From Paracoccaceae bacterium (GTDB lineage Bacteria > Pseudomonadota > Alphaproteobacteria > Rhodobacterales > Rhodobacteraceae), in assembly GCA_018223085.1 (NCBI GenBank), contig JAAEZB010000005.1, positions 1 through 52,522 of the forward strand: DNA of 52,522 nucleotides, given 5' to 3'. The position numbers and the translations under genes are program-made. The notes below the pieces were generated by a model. That model saw only the letters and a program-made list of their open reading frames with translations. It ran no database searches and was not told where the DNA came from. This document shows, in pieces, positions 16,031 to 24,344 of this stretch (the first letter of the stretch is position 1; every line of letters begins with the position of its first letter).

Positions 16031-17292
16031 TACATCAACTCCGGTGTGCGGCCAACGCGCTTGGCCAATGGTGCCACGGTCAGGCCCTGAACGATGATCG
16101 AGAAGACCACGACGATATAGGTCGCGGTCAGGATCAGGGGTTTCCATTCGTTTTCCGGCAGCGACAGCGCCAGTGCGACCGAGATGCCGCCCTTGAGGCC
16201 GCCCCATGTCATGATTGGCACCACGCCCTTGCTGAACTCGCGGAAGGGCTTGAGGGTCAGAACCGGCACCGCCACAGCCGCCAGCCGCGCCACAAGCGCC
16301 AGCGCAATCGCCATCACGCCCGCCACGAGATAAGAGCCATCAAAGGCCACGGCAAAGACCTCAAGCCCGATGAGCAGGAACAGGACCGCATTCAGGATCT
16401 CGTCAATCATCTTCCAGAATGCATCGACATATTCCCGTGTCTGGGCGCTCATCCCGTGCTTGGCACCGATATCGCCAATAAGGAGACCCGCGCAGACCGC
16501 CATGATCGGGGCCGACACATGCAAGGCGACGGCCAGTTCATAGCCGCCAAAGGCAAGGCCGAGGGTGATGAGAACCTCAAGCGCATAATCGTCGATCAAC
16601 CGCATGACCCGAAAGGTGAGCCAGCCGAGGACAATGCCGAGGATGGCACCACCTGCTGCTTCCTGCAGGAAGAGGATCGCCGCCCCCTCGATGGCGCCAT
16701 GTTCGCCGCCGTGATCGCCGTGCCCGGCGGTGGAAAAGGCCAGCCCCGCAAGTACGAGGAACACCACATAGCCCACGCCATCGTTGAAAAGGCTCTCGCC
16801 CGCAATCTTGGTCTCAAGGGATTTGCGCAGGTTCGCCTCGCGCAACACGCCAAGGACAGCGACGGGATCGGTCGGCGAAATCAATGCCCCAAAGGTCAGC
16901 GCGATCATAAGCGGCATCCCCGTGATCCAGCTAAAGCCGAACCCCACGATGGCCGTCGAAAGCCCAACCCCAAGCGTTGCCATGAGCGCCACCGGCACCC
17001 ACTGCGCCCGCAGATCGGCGAGCTTCACATGCAGCGCCCCGGCAAACAGCAACAGGCCGAGCATCCCCTCAAGAAGCGCCTCGGAAAAGTCGATGCCAAG
17101 GATCACCGCGCGCATCGTGTCGGCAATGCCAAGGTCCGGCATCGCCAGATCGGCACCAAGCAGCGCAAAACTCGCCAAAAGCGCGACGACAAGGATGCCG
17201 ATGGCCGAAGGCAGGCGCAGAAACAGGTAATTGATTGCGCCGAACGCGCCGGCAAGGACGATGAGAAGCGAGGTGATCTGGAGAAATGTCAT
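16030..17292 (-). CDS. NhaP-type Na+(K+)/H+ antiporter (CPA1 family)
   Basis: A 420-residue polytopic membrane protein with about 12 hydrophobic segments. LISPTDPVAVLGVLREA carries the ion-binding Asp of CPA1 exchangers, and FNDGVGYVVFLV is the second conserved region. It exchanges cytoplasmic Na+ or K+ for protons and so serves pH and salt homeostasis. It sits upstream of the PhzF gene with a 1-nt overlap and is divergent from nothing nearby. The cation cannot be decided from sequence. Confidence 0.88.
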   Translation of the reverse strand: MTFLQITSLLIVLAGAFGAINYLFLRLPSAIGILVVALLASFALLGADLAMPDLGIADTMRAVILGIDFSEALLEGMLGLLLFAGALHVKLADLRAQWVPVALMATLGVGLSTAIVGFGFSWITGMPLMIALTFGALISPTDPVAVLGVLREANLRKSLETKIAGESLFNDGVGYVVFLVLAGLAFSTAGHGDHGGEHGAIEGAAILFLQEAAGGAILGIVLGWLTFRVMRLIDDYALEVLITLGLAFGGYELAVALHVSAPIMAVCAGLLIGDIGAKHGMSAQTREYVDAFWKMIDEILNAVLFLLIGLEVFAVAFDGSYLVAGVMAIALALVARLAAVAVPVLTLKPFREFSKGVVPIMTWGGLKGGISVALALSLPENEWKPLILTATYIVVVFSIIVQGLTVAPLAKRVGRTPELM

Positions 17293-17346
17293 AATGGCAA
17301 AGCCCTGAATGGTTTCTTCGCCCTTACCACGCGCCCGCCCGCGCGC

Positions 17347-18048
17347 TCAAGCGTGGGGTGCCTCAACGTCTATCCATACCGGCAGGTGATCCGAGGCAAT
17401 GGCGGCCGGACGGCGGCGATAAACCCCATGCGCCTTGGCGCGGAGGCCGGGGCTTAGGGCGAACCGATCCAATGCCGCGACGGGACGTGGGGCGGGAAAA
17501 CTATGCGCCGCAGGTTCGACGAAATCGAGCCCCGGAAGCGCGGCGTCAAGCGCCGAGGTTGCCCCCCATTCATTAAGATCCCCGGCAAGCAGCGTCGGGC
17601 GCGCCGGGCGGTTGCGCAAATCGCGGGCAATCGCGCCAAGCTGCATCAACCGATAGCGCCGCAAAAGCCCCAGATGCGCCCCGACAACACGCAAGGGACC
17701 AATCGACGTCTCAAAATCAGCAAGGATCGCGCCGCGCGGCTCTAGCCCCGGAAGGTCGACATGCGCCGTCCTGACAAGGCCGATCTCGCCCCGCACCAGC
17801 ATCGCATTGCCATGCCAGCCAAGCGAGCCGCCGGGCTGCCCGAATGGCAGCACGCGCCAGCCATGCGCCTCGACCATTTCATCGGGCAGGGCGGCCGGGC
17901 GCGGCGGCAGGCGCTTATCGGCTTCTTGCAGCACCACGATATTGGCCCCCAGCGCATCAATCACACTCAAGGACCGGTCCGGGCGCCGCCGCATATCAAG
18001 GCCGACGCATTTCTGAAGGTTGTAGCTGGCGATCCGAAGGCTGGTCAT
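17347..18048 (-). CDS. Endonuclease/exonuclease/phosphatase (EEP) family protein
   Basis: A 233-residue protein with EEP superfamily motifs: RIASYNLQKCVG at the start, VVLQEAD (metal-binding Glu), LLAGDLNEWG (Asp/Asn) and ASDHLPVWIDV (Asp-His) near the end. These are the Mg-dependent phosphoesterase residues. Members range from nucleases to sphingomyelinases and this short cytoplasmic form has no assigned substrate. It is divergent from the DMT transporter with a 90-nt gap containing a palindrome. Confidence 0.83.
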   Translation of the reverse strand: MTSLRIASYNLQKCVGLDMRRRPDRSLSVIDALGANIVVLQEADKRLPPRPAALPDEMVEAHGWRVLPFGQPGGSLGWHGNAMLVRGEIGLVRTAHVDLPGLEPRGAILADFETSIGPLRVVGAHLGLLRRYRLMQLGAIARDLRNRPARPTLLAGDLNEWGATSALDAALPGLDFVEPAAHSFPAPRPVAALDRFALSPGLRAKAHGVYRRRPAAIASDHLPVWIDVEAPHA

Positions 18049-18103
18049 ATCCGTCTCATGCCATGCCGCGCGCGGCTAGGCCATACAGGACGCGCGGTTT
18101 CGC

Positions 18104-18126
18104 TTGACTTGCTGGTCAAATTTGAC
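18104..18126. promoter_or_regulatory. Palindromes upstream of the DMT transporter
   Basis: TTGAC (18104-18108) and GTCAA (18115-18119) form an inverted repeat with a 6-nt spacer. The second arm belongs to a perfect 12-bp palindrome GTCAAATTTGAC (18115-18126) ending 12 nt before the transporter ATG. The TTGACT may also be a -35 box. The position suggests an operator blocking promoter or ribosome access. No regulator was identified. Confidence 0.4.
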
Positions 18127-18138
18127 GCGACTGCCCGA

Positions 18139-19014
18139 ATGGAGCGCAAATCACATATCGACACATTCGGCGCGGCGGCTTTGATTAGCTTTGCCATCGT
18201 GCTCGCCTTTAACCAGGTGGTCATCAAGGTGACGAATGGCGGCTTTGGTCCGGTCTTTGCTGCGGGCCTGCGCTCATTGATCGGGCTTGTGCTGGTCACG
18301 GGATGGATTGTCCTGCGTGGGAAACCCCTGCGGCTAAGCCGGGATATTGCCTTTTCCGGTGTCCTTGTTGGTGGATTTTTCACATTTGAATTCATATGCT
18401 TATTTAATGCTCTTGATCTGACTTCGGTGGCACGGGCAAGCATCATCTTTTATTCCATGCCGGTCTGGCTGGCGCTGGTGGGGCATTTCGTGCTGCCGGG
18501 TGAACGCCTGACCCCAATGCGCCTTGGCGGGTTGGCGTTGGCCATGGGCGGTGTGGCCGTGGCGCTGGCCGATCGGCAGGGTGGTGAGGCCTCGCTTCTG
18601 GGCGATCTTCTCGCGCTCGGCGCGGCCTTGGGATGGGCCGGGATTGTTCTGACCGTGCGCCTCACACCGTTGGCCAAGGAAAAGCCAGAGACACAGTTGT
18701 TCTGGCAACTCTTGGTTTCCGCCATTTTGTTGCTGGCATTGGCACCGCTCTTCGGGCCACTTCTGCGTGACTTGCAAGGGATTCACCTTGCCGGATTGGC
18801 GTTTCAGGGAATCTGCGTTGTCGCCATCGCCTTCCTGATCTGGTTCTGGCTGATGTCGATCTACCCGGCCTCAGGCGTTGCCTCGTTCAGCTTCCTGTCG
18901 CCGGTCTTTAGCGTGCTTCTTGGCTGGTTGATCCTTGGCGAGAGGGTCGGGCCCTCAATCTGGATTGCGCTTGGCCTTGTCGCCGTGGGTCTCGTCCTCA
19001 TCAACCGTCGTTAA
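18139..19014 (+). CDS. DMT-superfamily transporter (EamA family)
   Basis: A 291-residue membrane protein with ten hydrophobic helices arranged as two EamA repeats; the second begins near residue 155 (LGDLLALGAALGWAGIV). The frame is open for 378 nt further 5', overlapping the divergent EEP gene, but the first ATG giving a normal EamA protein is at 18139. The family exports amino acids and other metabolites. The stop overlaps the stop region of the convergent selO by 4 nt. The substrate is unknown. Confidence 0.87.
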   Translation: MERKSHIDTFGAAALISFAIVLAFNQVVIKVTNGGFGPVFAAGLRSLIGLVLVTGWIVLRGKPLRLSRDIAFSGVLVGGFFTFEFICLFNALDLTSVARASIIFYSMPVWLALVGHFVLPGERLTPMRLGGLALAMGGVAVALADRQGGEASLLGDLLALGAALGWAGIVLTVRLTPLAKEKPETQLFWQLLVSAILLLALAPLFGPLLRDLQGIHLAGLAFQGICVVAIAFLIWFWLMSIYPASGVASFSFLSPVFSVLLGWLILGERVGPSIWIALGLVAVGLVLINRR

Positions 19015-20417
19015 GTGCCACAGAAGGTTCGATGTACTCGTTCGCTATCGGCGGGGCGGCGGCGTAGATCAGAGAATTCTTCCACCTTTTCATAGGGATG
19101 CGCGTAGGCCTGCATCAACCGGGCAAAGGGTGCCATGTCCCCCTCAACCGCTGCGTCAATCATCTCTTCAATACGATGGTTGCGCGGGATGAGGATTGGG
19201 TTCGCCGCCCGCATGGTCGCCTCAGGATCGTTTTCCTCGGCCAAGCGTGCCTGCCAATCCTGCGCCCAAAGATCAAAGGCGTCGCGATCCGTGAACTGAT
19301 CCCGCGCCGTGCCATTAGCCAATGTGGCAAAGGTATTGGTGAAATCCGCGCCCTGATCGGTCATCAACTGCAAGAGCCGCGCACTCAATTCCATATCTCC
19401 GTCGCACGGGGTTGTGATCCCGATCTTGCGCGTGAAGGTTTCGGCCCATAGCGTCTCAAGGCGGGGCACCATGGCATGCACAGCTTTGGTAAAATCGGCC
19501 ACTGCTGCGTCCGCGTCTGGCATCAGGGGGATAAGCGCCGTGGCCAGTTGCGCCATGTTCCAGACGATGATTTCGGCTTGGCGCGCATAGGCGTATCGGC
19601 CCCGTTGGTCAATTGAAGAAAAGACCGTAAGGGGATGATATTCATCAAGAAAGGCGCAAGGTCCATAGTCGATGGTTTCGCCGGAAATGGCACAATTGTC
19701 GGTATTCATCACGCCATGAATGAACCCCACGGACAACCATTTCGTCACCAACTGCGCCTGCCGTTCAATCACCGCTTCGAGAAAGGCCAGCGGCCCGTCT
19801 ACCTCAGGGTAATAGCGCGCAACTGCATGGTCGAACAGGGCGCGTAGGCCTTCAATATCCTGCCGCGCGGCGAGCGCTTGAAACGTGCCAACACGGATAT
19901 GGCTCGCGGCGACGCGGGTCAGGACGGCACCGGGTAGGGCGCGTTCGCGCTGCACGCGCTCGCCGGTTGCCACAGCCGCCAGCGCCCGCGTGGTCGGGAT
20001 GCCCAGCGCGTGCATGGCTTCGCTGACCACGAATTCCCGCAACACCGGCCCAAGCCAGGCCCGCCCATCGCCATTGCGCGAAAAGGGCGTGCGGCCCGAA
20101 CCTTTGAGCTGAAGGTCATAGCCCTGCACCTCGCCAAGAAGCACCGCGCGCCCATCGCCAAGCTGGGGATTCCATTGGCCAAACTGGTGCCCGGCGTAAA
20201 GCTGAGCAATCGGCTCAGCCCCCTCGGGCAAGGCATTGCCGCCAAACACCTTCGCCAATCCATCAATGTCATCATCACCGGTTATGCCAAGCTCTCGGGC
20301 CAATGGATGGTTAAAGGCCAGAAGCTCGGGCGCGGCGACGGGAGTGGGCTTGACCCGCGCAAAAAGGCGCTCGGGCAGGCGGGCATAGGAATTGTCAAAG
20401 GGGATCGAAAGGGTCAT
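19011..20417 (-). CDS. selO: SelO/YdiU protein adenylyltransferase
   Basis: A 468-residue pseudokinase-fold enzyme. SelO proteins transfer AMP from ATP to Ser, Thr or Tyr of target proteins, with ATP bound in inverted orientation. Conserved parts are visible: the nucleotide-binding region LKGSGRTPFSRNGDGRAWLG, the catalytic Asp in HGVMNTDNCAISG, and the metal Asp in IDYGPCAFLDEY. A terminal selenocysteine, present in some eukaryotic members, is not expected here; the chain ends in FCGT. It is followed by the GNAT gene after 5 nt in reverse order of transcription. Confidence 0.93.
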   Translation of the reverse strand: MTLSIPFDNSYARLPERLFARVKPTPVAAPELLAFNHPLARELGITGDDDIDGLAKVFGGNALPEGAEPIAQLYAGHQFGQWNPQLGDGRAVLLGEVQGYDLQLKGSGRTPFSRNGDGRAWLGPVLREFVVSEAMHALGIPTTRALAAVATGERVQRERALPGAVLTRVAASHIRVGTFQALAARQDIEGLRALFDHAVARYYPEVDGPLAFLEAVIERQAQLVTKWLSVGFIHGVMNTDNCAISGETIDYGPCAFLDEYHPLTVFSSIDQRGRYAYARQAEIIVWNMAQLATALIPLMPDADAAVADFTKAVHAMVPRLETLWAETFTRKIGITTPCDGDMELSARLLQLMTDQGADFTNTFATLANGTARDQFTDRDAFDLWAQDWQARLAEENDPEATMRAANPILIPRNHRIEEMIDAAVEGDMAPFARLMQAYAHPYEKVEEFSDLRRRPADSERVHRTFCGT

Positions 20418-20422
20418 GGCAC

Positions 20423-20872
20423 TCAGAGTTCGCGTGTCATCAGCATATAGCGCGGACGGGCGCGAAACCCACTGCGCGTATAAAGCTTTTGTGCCGCTGC
20501 GTTGTCCTGATCGACCTCAAGATGGATCGCCCGCACCCCGGCCTGACCAAGCGCGCGAGGCAATGTGCTCAGGACTTCGGTTGCAATGCTGCGCCCACGC
20601 ACGGCGGGACGGATGAACAATTCATCGACAAAAGCATCCATGCCACCAAACTCCACGCTCCAGCCGAAGGTGATGACGATATAGCCGATCGGTGCCCGTT
20701 GCGGTCCGATAAGATAGACCACCCCCAGCGGCGATCCCTCAAGTAGCGGCTCAAGCGCGGCACGGCGCAATTCTTCGCTTTGGGTAATCGCGGCCTCGGC
20801 ATGAAAGGCGGCCACAAGCGGCAAGAGCGCCTCGATATGCTCCGGACGGGCAAGGTGCAGGGCCGTCGTCAT
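20423..20872 (-). CDS. GNAT-family N-acetyltransferase
   Basis: A 149-residue GNAT-fold protein. Conserved region A around DELFIRPAVRGRSIATEVL fits the acetyl-CoA pyrophosphate loop (R-x-x-G-x-A/G), and the end GVRAIHLEVDQDNAAAQKLYTRSGF is the typical C-terminal motif. The frame is open 59 codons further upstream, but the ATG at 20872 gives the family length. It precedes selO by 5 nt on the same strand, so the two are probably co-transcribed. The acceptor is unknown. Confidence 0.87.
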   Translation of the reverse strand: MTTALHLARPEHIEALLPLVAAFHAEAAITQSEELRRAALEPLLEGSPLGVVYLIGPQRAPIGYIVITFGWSVEFGGMDAFVDELFIRPAVRGRSIATEVLSTLPRALGQAGVRAIHLEVDQDNAAAQKLYTRSGFRARPRYMLMTREL

Positions 20873-21003
20873 ACGGTTTGCCGTCCGGTCCTGATGTCGA
20901 ATTCGCGCACGTTTCTTGCCCTCCTGATCGTCCCTGCAAACTGGCAGGGTGGGGCCGGGATGTAAACGCAGGCCCCACCGGAAAAGCAAAAGATCGCCGG
21001 AAA

Positions 21004-21033
21004 CGAAAAACGGCGCCACGAAGGGCGCCGTTT
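21004..21033 (-). terminator. Intrinsic terminator of the iron-type binding protein gene
   Basis: On the minus strand a 10-bp perfect stem AAACGGCGCC/GGCGCCGTTT with a 6-nt loop begins 26 nt after the stop codon and runs into a T-run (GTTTTTCG). This is the best-formed intrinsic terminator in the window and separates the gene from the GNAT-selO unit. Confidence 0.85.
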
Positions 21034-21058
21034 CGAAATCTTTCATCATGGTCGAGGC

Positions 21059-22072
21059 TTAGCCGTCGAAATCGACCTCTTCGGTGATCCGAAGCGCGGC
21101 GGGGCGCTCTGCCGCCAGCGTCATCAGGTTGACGCCATCGGCCTCAAACGTGCCCCAGCTCTGCACCAGCGGGTCCGCTTCGGTGCCCGGTGCGATCGGG
21201 TATTCGAAATTGGCTTTGGCATAGATCTCCTGCGCCTTGGGCGCGGTGAGAAATTCCATCAGCTTGAGCGCGTTTTCCGGGTTCGGCGCGTTTTTCGCCA
21301 TCGCCACGCCCGAAATATTCACATGCGTGCCCGCGCCTTCAAAGGTGGGGAAAAGCACATCCACGCTTTCGGCCCAGGCCTTCTGCTCGGGATCGGCCAG
21401 CATCTTGCCCATGTAATAGGTGTTGCCGATGGCAATATCGCACTCTCCGGCCCAGATCGCCTTGACCTGCGCGCGGTCATTACCTTGGGGTTTGCGCGCG
21501 AGGTTGGCCTTGATCCCTTCAAGCCAGGTTTTGGCACCTTCTTCGCCATGGTGGTGCACCACAGCCGAGGTCAGCGCGATGTTATAAGCATGCATCCCCG
21601 AACGGGTGCAAATCCGACCCTTCCATTTCTCCGACGCCAGATCCTCATAGGTCGTCACTTCGCCCGGTTTTACGCGCTCCTTGGAGGCATAAACGATCCG
21701 CGCCCGCGTGGTGAGGCCGAACCAATGGCCCTCGGGGTCACGATACTGCGCCGGTACATTGGCCGTGAGCACATCCGACACCGTCGGCTGGGTCAGCCCG
21801 GCGCCAACCACGGCCGCCAGGCGGGAAATATCCACGGTGAATACAAGATCCGCCGGAGAGCGTTTGCCCTCGGCCAGCATCCGCTCGACCATACCTTTTT
21901 TGAGATAGGCGACGTTTACCTTGATGCCGGTTTCTTCGGTAAAGGCATCGGTCAGCGGCGCAATAAGGTGCGGCTGGCGGTAGGAATAGACATTGACCTC
22001 TTGGGCCATGGCAGGAGCAGCCACGGTTAGGGCCGTCAGGGCAAGCCATGCGGTCTTGAACTTGTGCAACAT
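21059..22072 (-). CDS. Iron(III)-type ABC transporter periplasmic binding protein (FbpA/FutA-like)
   Basis: A 337-residue secreted protein. The signal peptide ends near AAPAMAQ (residue 23); the mature part starts EVNVYSYRQPHLIAPL, typical of the ferric-binding FbpA/FutA/AfuA group, and contains ADLVFTVDISRL, IWAGECDIAIGNTYYMG and VNISGVAMAKNAPN. It binds periplasmic ferric iron for an inner-membrane ABC transporter. No permease or ATPase gene lies beside it; it has its own promoter and terminator, so it is a single-gene unit. The ATG at 22072 is chosen over an upstream in-frame codon because it places the signal peptide at the start. Confidence 0.88.
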   Translation of the reverse strand: MLHKFKTAWLALTALTVAAPAMAQEVNVYSYRQPHLIAPLTDAFTEETGIKVNVAYLKKGMVERMLAEGKRSPADLVFTVDISRLAAVVGAGLTQPTVSDVLTANVPAQYRDPEGHWFGLTTRARIVYASKERVKPGEVTTYEDLASEKWKGRICTRSGMHAYNIALTSAVVHHHGEEGAKTWLEGIKANLARKPQGNDRAQVKAIWAGECDIAIGNTYYMGKMLADPEQKAWAESVDVLFPTFEGAGTHVNISGVAMAKNAPNPENALKLMEFLTAPKAQEIYAKANFEYPIAPGTEADPLVQSWGTFEADGVNLMTLAAERPAALRITEEVDFDG

Positions 22073-22111
22073 GGAAATCCTCTGTGTGTTCGCGAGTTTC
22101 AATTGCCCGCG

Positions 22112-22140
22112 TCGATACAGAGTATTTTTGTCAGGATCAA
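22112..22140 (-). promoter_or_regulatory. Predicted promoter of the iron-type binding protein
   Basis: On the minus strand TTGATC (22135-22140) and TATCGA (22112-22117) are spaced by exactly 17 nt, about 40 nt upstream of the start codon. The spacer is AT-rich (CAAAAATACT), as expected for a site also used by an iron regulator, but no Fur, Irr or IscR box can be claimed by eye. Confidence 0.5.
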
Positions 22141-22156
22141 TACCCGAATCTTTTGT

Positions 22157-22996
22157 TCAGGAATTTGTGACCGCCGCCTTGGCGCGTTTTTCCGCCGCTT
22201 TGACCGCATCCCAAAGCGCATCCATTTCCTCAAGGGTGCTATTCTCGGGCCGTTTACCCATCTCGGCCAGCCGCGCCTCAATCCCCTCAAAACGGCGGGT
22301 GAACTTGGCATTGGCGGCGCGCAACGCTCCTTCGGGTTCAACCCCAAGATGCCGCGCAAGATTCGCCATCACGAAAAGAAGGTCGCCCATCTCTTCCTCA
22401 ATTTCCTCATGGCTGAGTTCATCGCGCGCCTCGACCAACTCCGCCGCTTCCTCGGCGATCTTGTCGATGACATTGCCCGCATGGGGCCAGTCAAACCCAA
22501 CCCGCGCCGCACGTTTTTGCAACTTCACCGCCCGAAGGAGCGCAGGCAACCCAATCGCCACTCCGTCCAACGTGCCATGCTGGGCCTTTCCGGCCCGTTC
22601 CGCCGCTTTGACGGTCTCCCAATCGCGGGTTTGCTGTTCGGCCGATTTTTCCCGATCTTCATCGCCAAAGACATGCGGATGACGCGCCACCATCTTGTCC
22701 GACATGGTGTCGGCCACCTCGTCAAAGGTAAACAATCCGCGCTCGCTCGCCATCTGGGCATGAAACACCGACTGAAACAGGAGATCGCCTAACTCCCCTT
22801 TGAGTTCATCCCACGCCTCGCGCTCGATCGCATCGGCAACCTCATAGGCCTCTTCGATCGTATAGGGCGCGATTGTTGCGAAATCCTGCTCGATGTCCCA
22901 GGGGCATCCGGTTTCCGGATTGCGCAAGCGGCGCATGATTTCGAGCAGACGGGGCATCCCGCCCTTGGGATTGAGGATGAGGGGGTCTTCGGCCAT
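22157..22996 (-). CDS. mazG: Nucleoside triphosphate pyrophosphohydrolase MazG
   Basis: A 279-residue all-alpha NTP pyrophosphohydrolase that cleaves (d)NTPs to NMP and PPi. The two MazG repeats are visible: residues 10-120 (CPWDIEQDFATIAPYTIEEA, then ELKGELGDLLFQSVFHA with the metal-binding E-x-x-E-x-x-D pattern) and about 170-250 (IAEEAAELVEARD, then EEIEEEMGDLLFVMANLA). The length is slightly above E. coli MazG (263). Its start has GGAGAG upstream, and it is divergent from the M20 gene. It is probably a housekeeping and starvation-related enzyme; no antitoxin-like gene is adjacent. Confidence 0.93.
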   Translation of the reverse strand: MAEDPLILNPKGGMPRLLEIMRRLRNPETGCPWDIEQDFATIAPYTIEEAYEVADAIEREAWDELKGELGDLLFQSVFHAQMASERGLFTFDEVADTMSDKMVARHPHVFGDEDREKSAEQQTRDWETVKAAERAGKAQHGTLDGVAIGLPALLRAVKLQKRAARVGFDWPHAGNVIDKIAEEAAELVEARDELSHEEIEEEMGDLLFVMANLARHLGVEPEGALRAANAKFTRRFEGIEARLAEMGKRPENSTLEEMDALWDAVKAAEKRAKAAVTNS

Positions 22997-23060
22997 TGCA
23001 CGTCTCTCCGATCCGATGTTGAGTGCATATCAAATGATCCCCCAACCGGAGTCCACCCCC

Positions 23061-24227
23061 ATGCCCGTCATCAACAGCATCGCTGCCAATGCCGAAGAGA
23101 TGAAAACCTGGCGGCGCCATCTGCACGCCAATCCCGAGATTGAATTTGACTGTCACGAGACCGCGGCCTTTGTCGTTGAACGTCTGCGCGACTTCGGCGT
23201 GGACGAGATTCACGAGGGTATCGCAACCTCCGGTCTTGTCGCCATCATCGATGGCAAGGGGCAGGGGGGCACCATCGGGTTGCGTGCCGATATGGATGCG
23301 CTGCCGATGCCCGAGACCACGGGTCTGCCCTATGCCTCGACCAATGAGGGGGCGATGCATGCCTGCGGCCATGACGGGCACACGACGATGCTCCTTGGCG
23401 CGGCGAAATATCTCGCGGAGACGCGCAATTTCGCCGGGCGCGTGGCGCTTATCTTCCAACCCGCCGAAGAGGGCGGCGGCGGTGCGGGCGTCATGGTCGA
23501 CGAGGGGATCATGGATCGCTTTGCCATTGATGAGGTCTATGCGCTTCATAACCTGCCTGATCTTCCGGTTGGCCATTTTGAAACCACGCCGGGCCCGATC
23601 ATGGCGGCGGTGGACGAGTTCCATATCCATATCAACGGCAAGGGCGGCCATGCGGCCTTTCCGCAGGATTGCACCGATCCGGTTGTCTCCGCCATCGCCA
23701 TTGCTCAGGCGTTTCAGACCATCCTAAGCCGCAACCATGACACCCGGCAGGAGGCCGTGATCTCGGTGACGCAAATCCATACCGGGTCGACCGATAACGT
23801 GATTCCCGACACGGCCTATCTCAATGGCACGGTGCGCACCTTTGATACCGGCGTGCAGGAAATGATCCGCCGTCGCATGCAAGAGATCGTCGCCGGTCAG
23901 GCCGCTGCCTTCGGTGTCGAAGCGGATCTTCGCTACGAGATGCATTACCCGGCGACGATCAACGATGCCGACAAGGTCCAATTCGCCGCCAAGGTCGCCG
24001 AAGAGGTTTCGGGCAGTGCTGCCGTGGATGCCGCTCGTGACAAGGAAATGGGGGCCGAAGATTTCTCCTACATGCTCGAAGCGCGTCCCGGTGCCTATCT
24101 CTTCATCGGGCAGGGCGAGAGCGCGGGGCTTCATCATCCAAAATATGATTTCAACGACGAGGTATCGCCCATCGGCGCATCCTTCTTTGCCCGCCTGGTC
24201 GAACGTGCCTTGCCGCTTGAGGGGTGA
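23061..24227 (+). CDS. M20-family amidohydrolase (hippurate/N-acyl amino acid hydrolase-like)
   Basis: A 388-residue zinc metallohydrolase. Conserved metal-site stretches are RADMDALPM, MHACGHDGHTTML, FQPAEEGGGG, VYALHNLPD and the C-terminal HHPKYDFNDE. The order and length fit the M20D subgroup that cleaves N-acyl amino acids or related amides. The open frame reaches back over the divergent mazG, but the ATG at 23061 with GGAG 9 nt upstream gives the normal N-terminus. Agmatinase follows on the same strand after 117 nt containing a tandem repeat. The substrate is uncertain. Confidence 0.88.
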   Translation: MPVINSIAANAEEMKTWRRHLHANPEIEFDCHETAAFVVERLRDFGVDEIHEGIATSGLVAIIDGKGQGGTIGLRADMDALPMPETTGLPYASTNEGAMHACGHDGHTTMLLGAAKYLAETRNFAGRVALIFQPAEEGGGGAGVMVDEGIMDRFAIDEVYALHNLPDLPVGHFETTPGPIMAAVDEFHIHINGKGGHAAFPQDCTDPVVSAIAIAQAFQTILSRNHDTRQEAVISVTQIHTGSTDNVIPDTAYLNGTVRTFDTGVQEMIRRRMQEIVAGQAAAFGVEADLRYEMHYPATINDADKVQFAAKVAEEVSGSAAVDAARDKEMGAEDFSYMLEARPGAYLFIGQGESAGLHHPKYDFNDEVSPIGASFFARLVERALPLEG

Positions 24228-24240
24228 AAAACCGCACCAC

Positions 24241-24273
24241 CGCGATGCGTACGCGATACAGACGCGATGCAGA
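24241..24273 (+). repeat. Three-unit 11-bp tandem repeat
   Basis: Three abutting 11-mers CGCGATGCGTA, CGCGATACAGA and CGCGATGCAGA share the core CGCGAT and lie in the intergenic region 72 nt before the agmatinase start. Eleven base pairs is one turn of the helix, so a regulator could bind each unit on the same face. The repeat is not in a coding frame. Confidence 0.6.
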
Positions 24274-24289
24274 CCTGCGTTTTTGCCGC

Positions 24290-24329
24290 TTGACTTGGCT
24301 CTTTGGGGCGGTGAAAAATTTGATCAAAT
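24290..24329 (+). promoter_or_regulatory. Possible promoter and operator of the agmatinase gene
   Basis: TTGACT at 24290-24295 is a good -35 box. The -10 at the expected distance (GAAAAA, 24313-24318) is poor. It is followed by the perfect 12-bp palindrome ATTTGATCAAAT (24318-24329), immediately before the ribosome site AGGAAGG. A palindrome at the transcription start suggests repressor or activator control. Confidence 0.4.
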
Positions 24330-24344
24330 AGGAAGGATCAGGCC

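Noticed and set aside
15188-16207. Longer start for the PhzF protein, reaching into the antiporter gene
   Set aside because: It would add 59 residues lying inside the antiporter frame, while the ATG at 16030 gives the PhzF N-terminus and a TAATG coupling.
22121-22129. Third AGTATTTTT string, upstream of the iron-type binding protein
   Set aside because: No hairpin precedes it and the flanking GG and AC differ; it fits better as the promoter spacer on the minus strand.
24290-24329. FNR/FnrL-type box at the ATTTGATCAAAT palindrome
   Set aside because: FNR sites need TTGAT-N4-ATCAA; here the half-sites overlap with no spacer, so they do not match.
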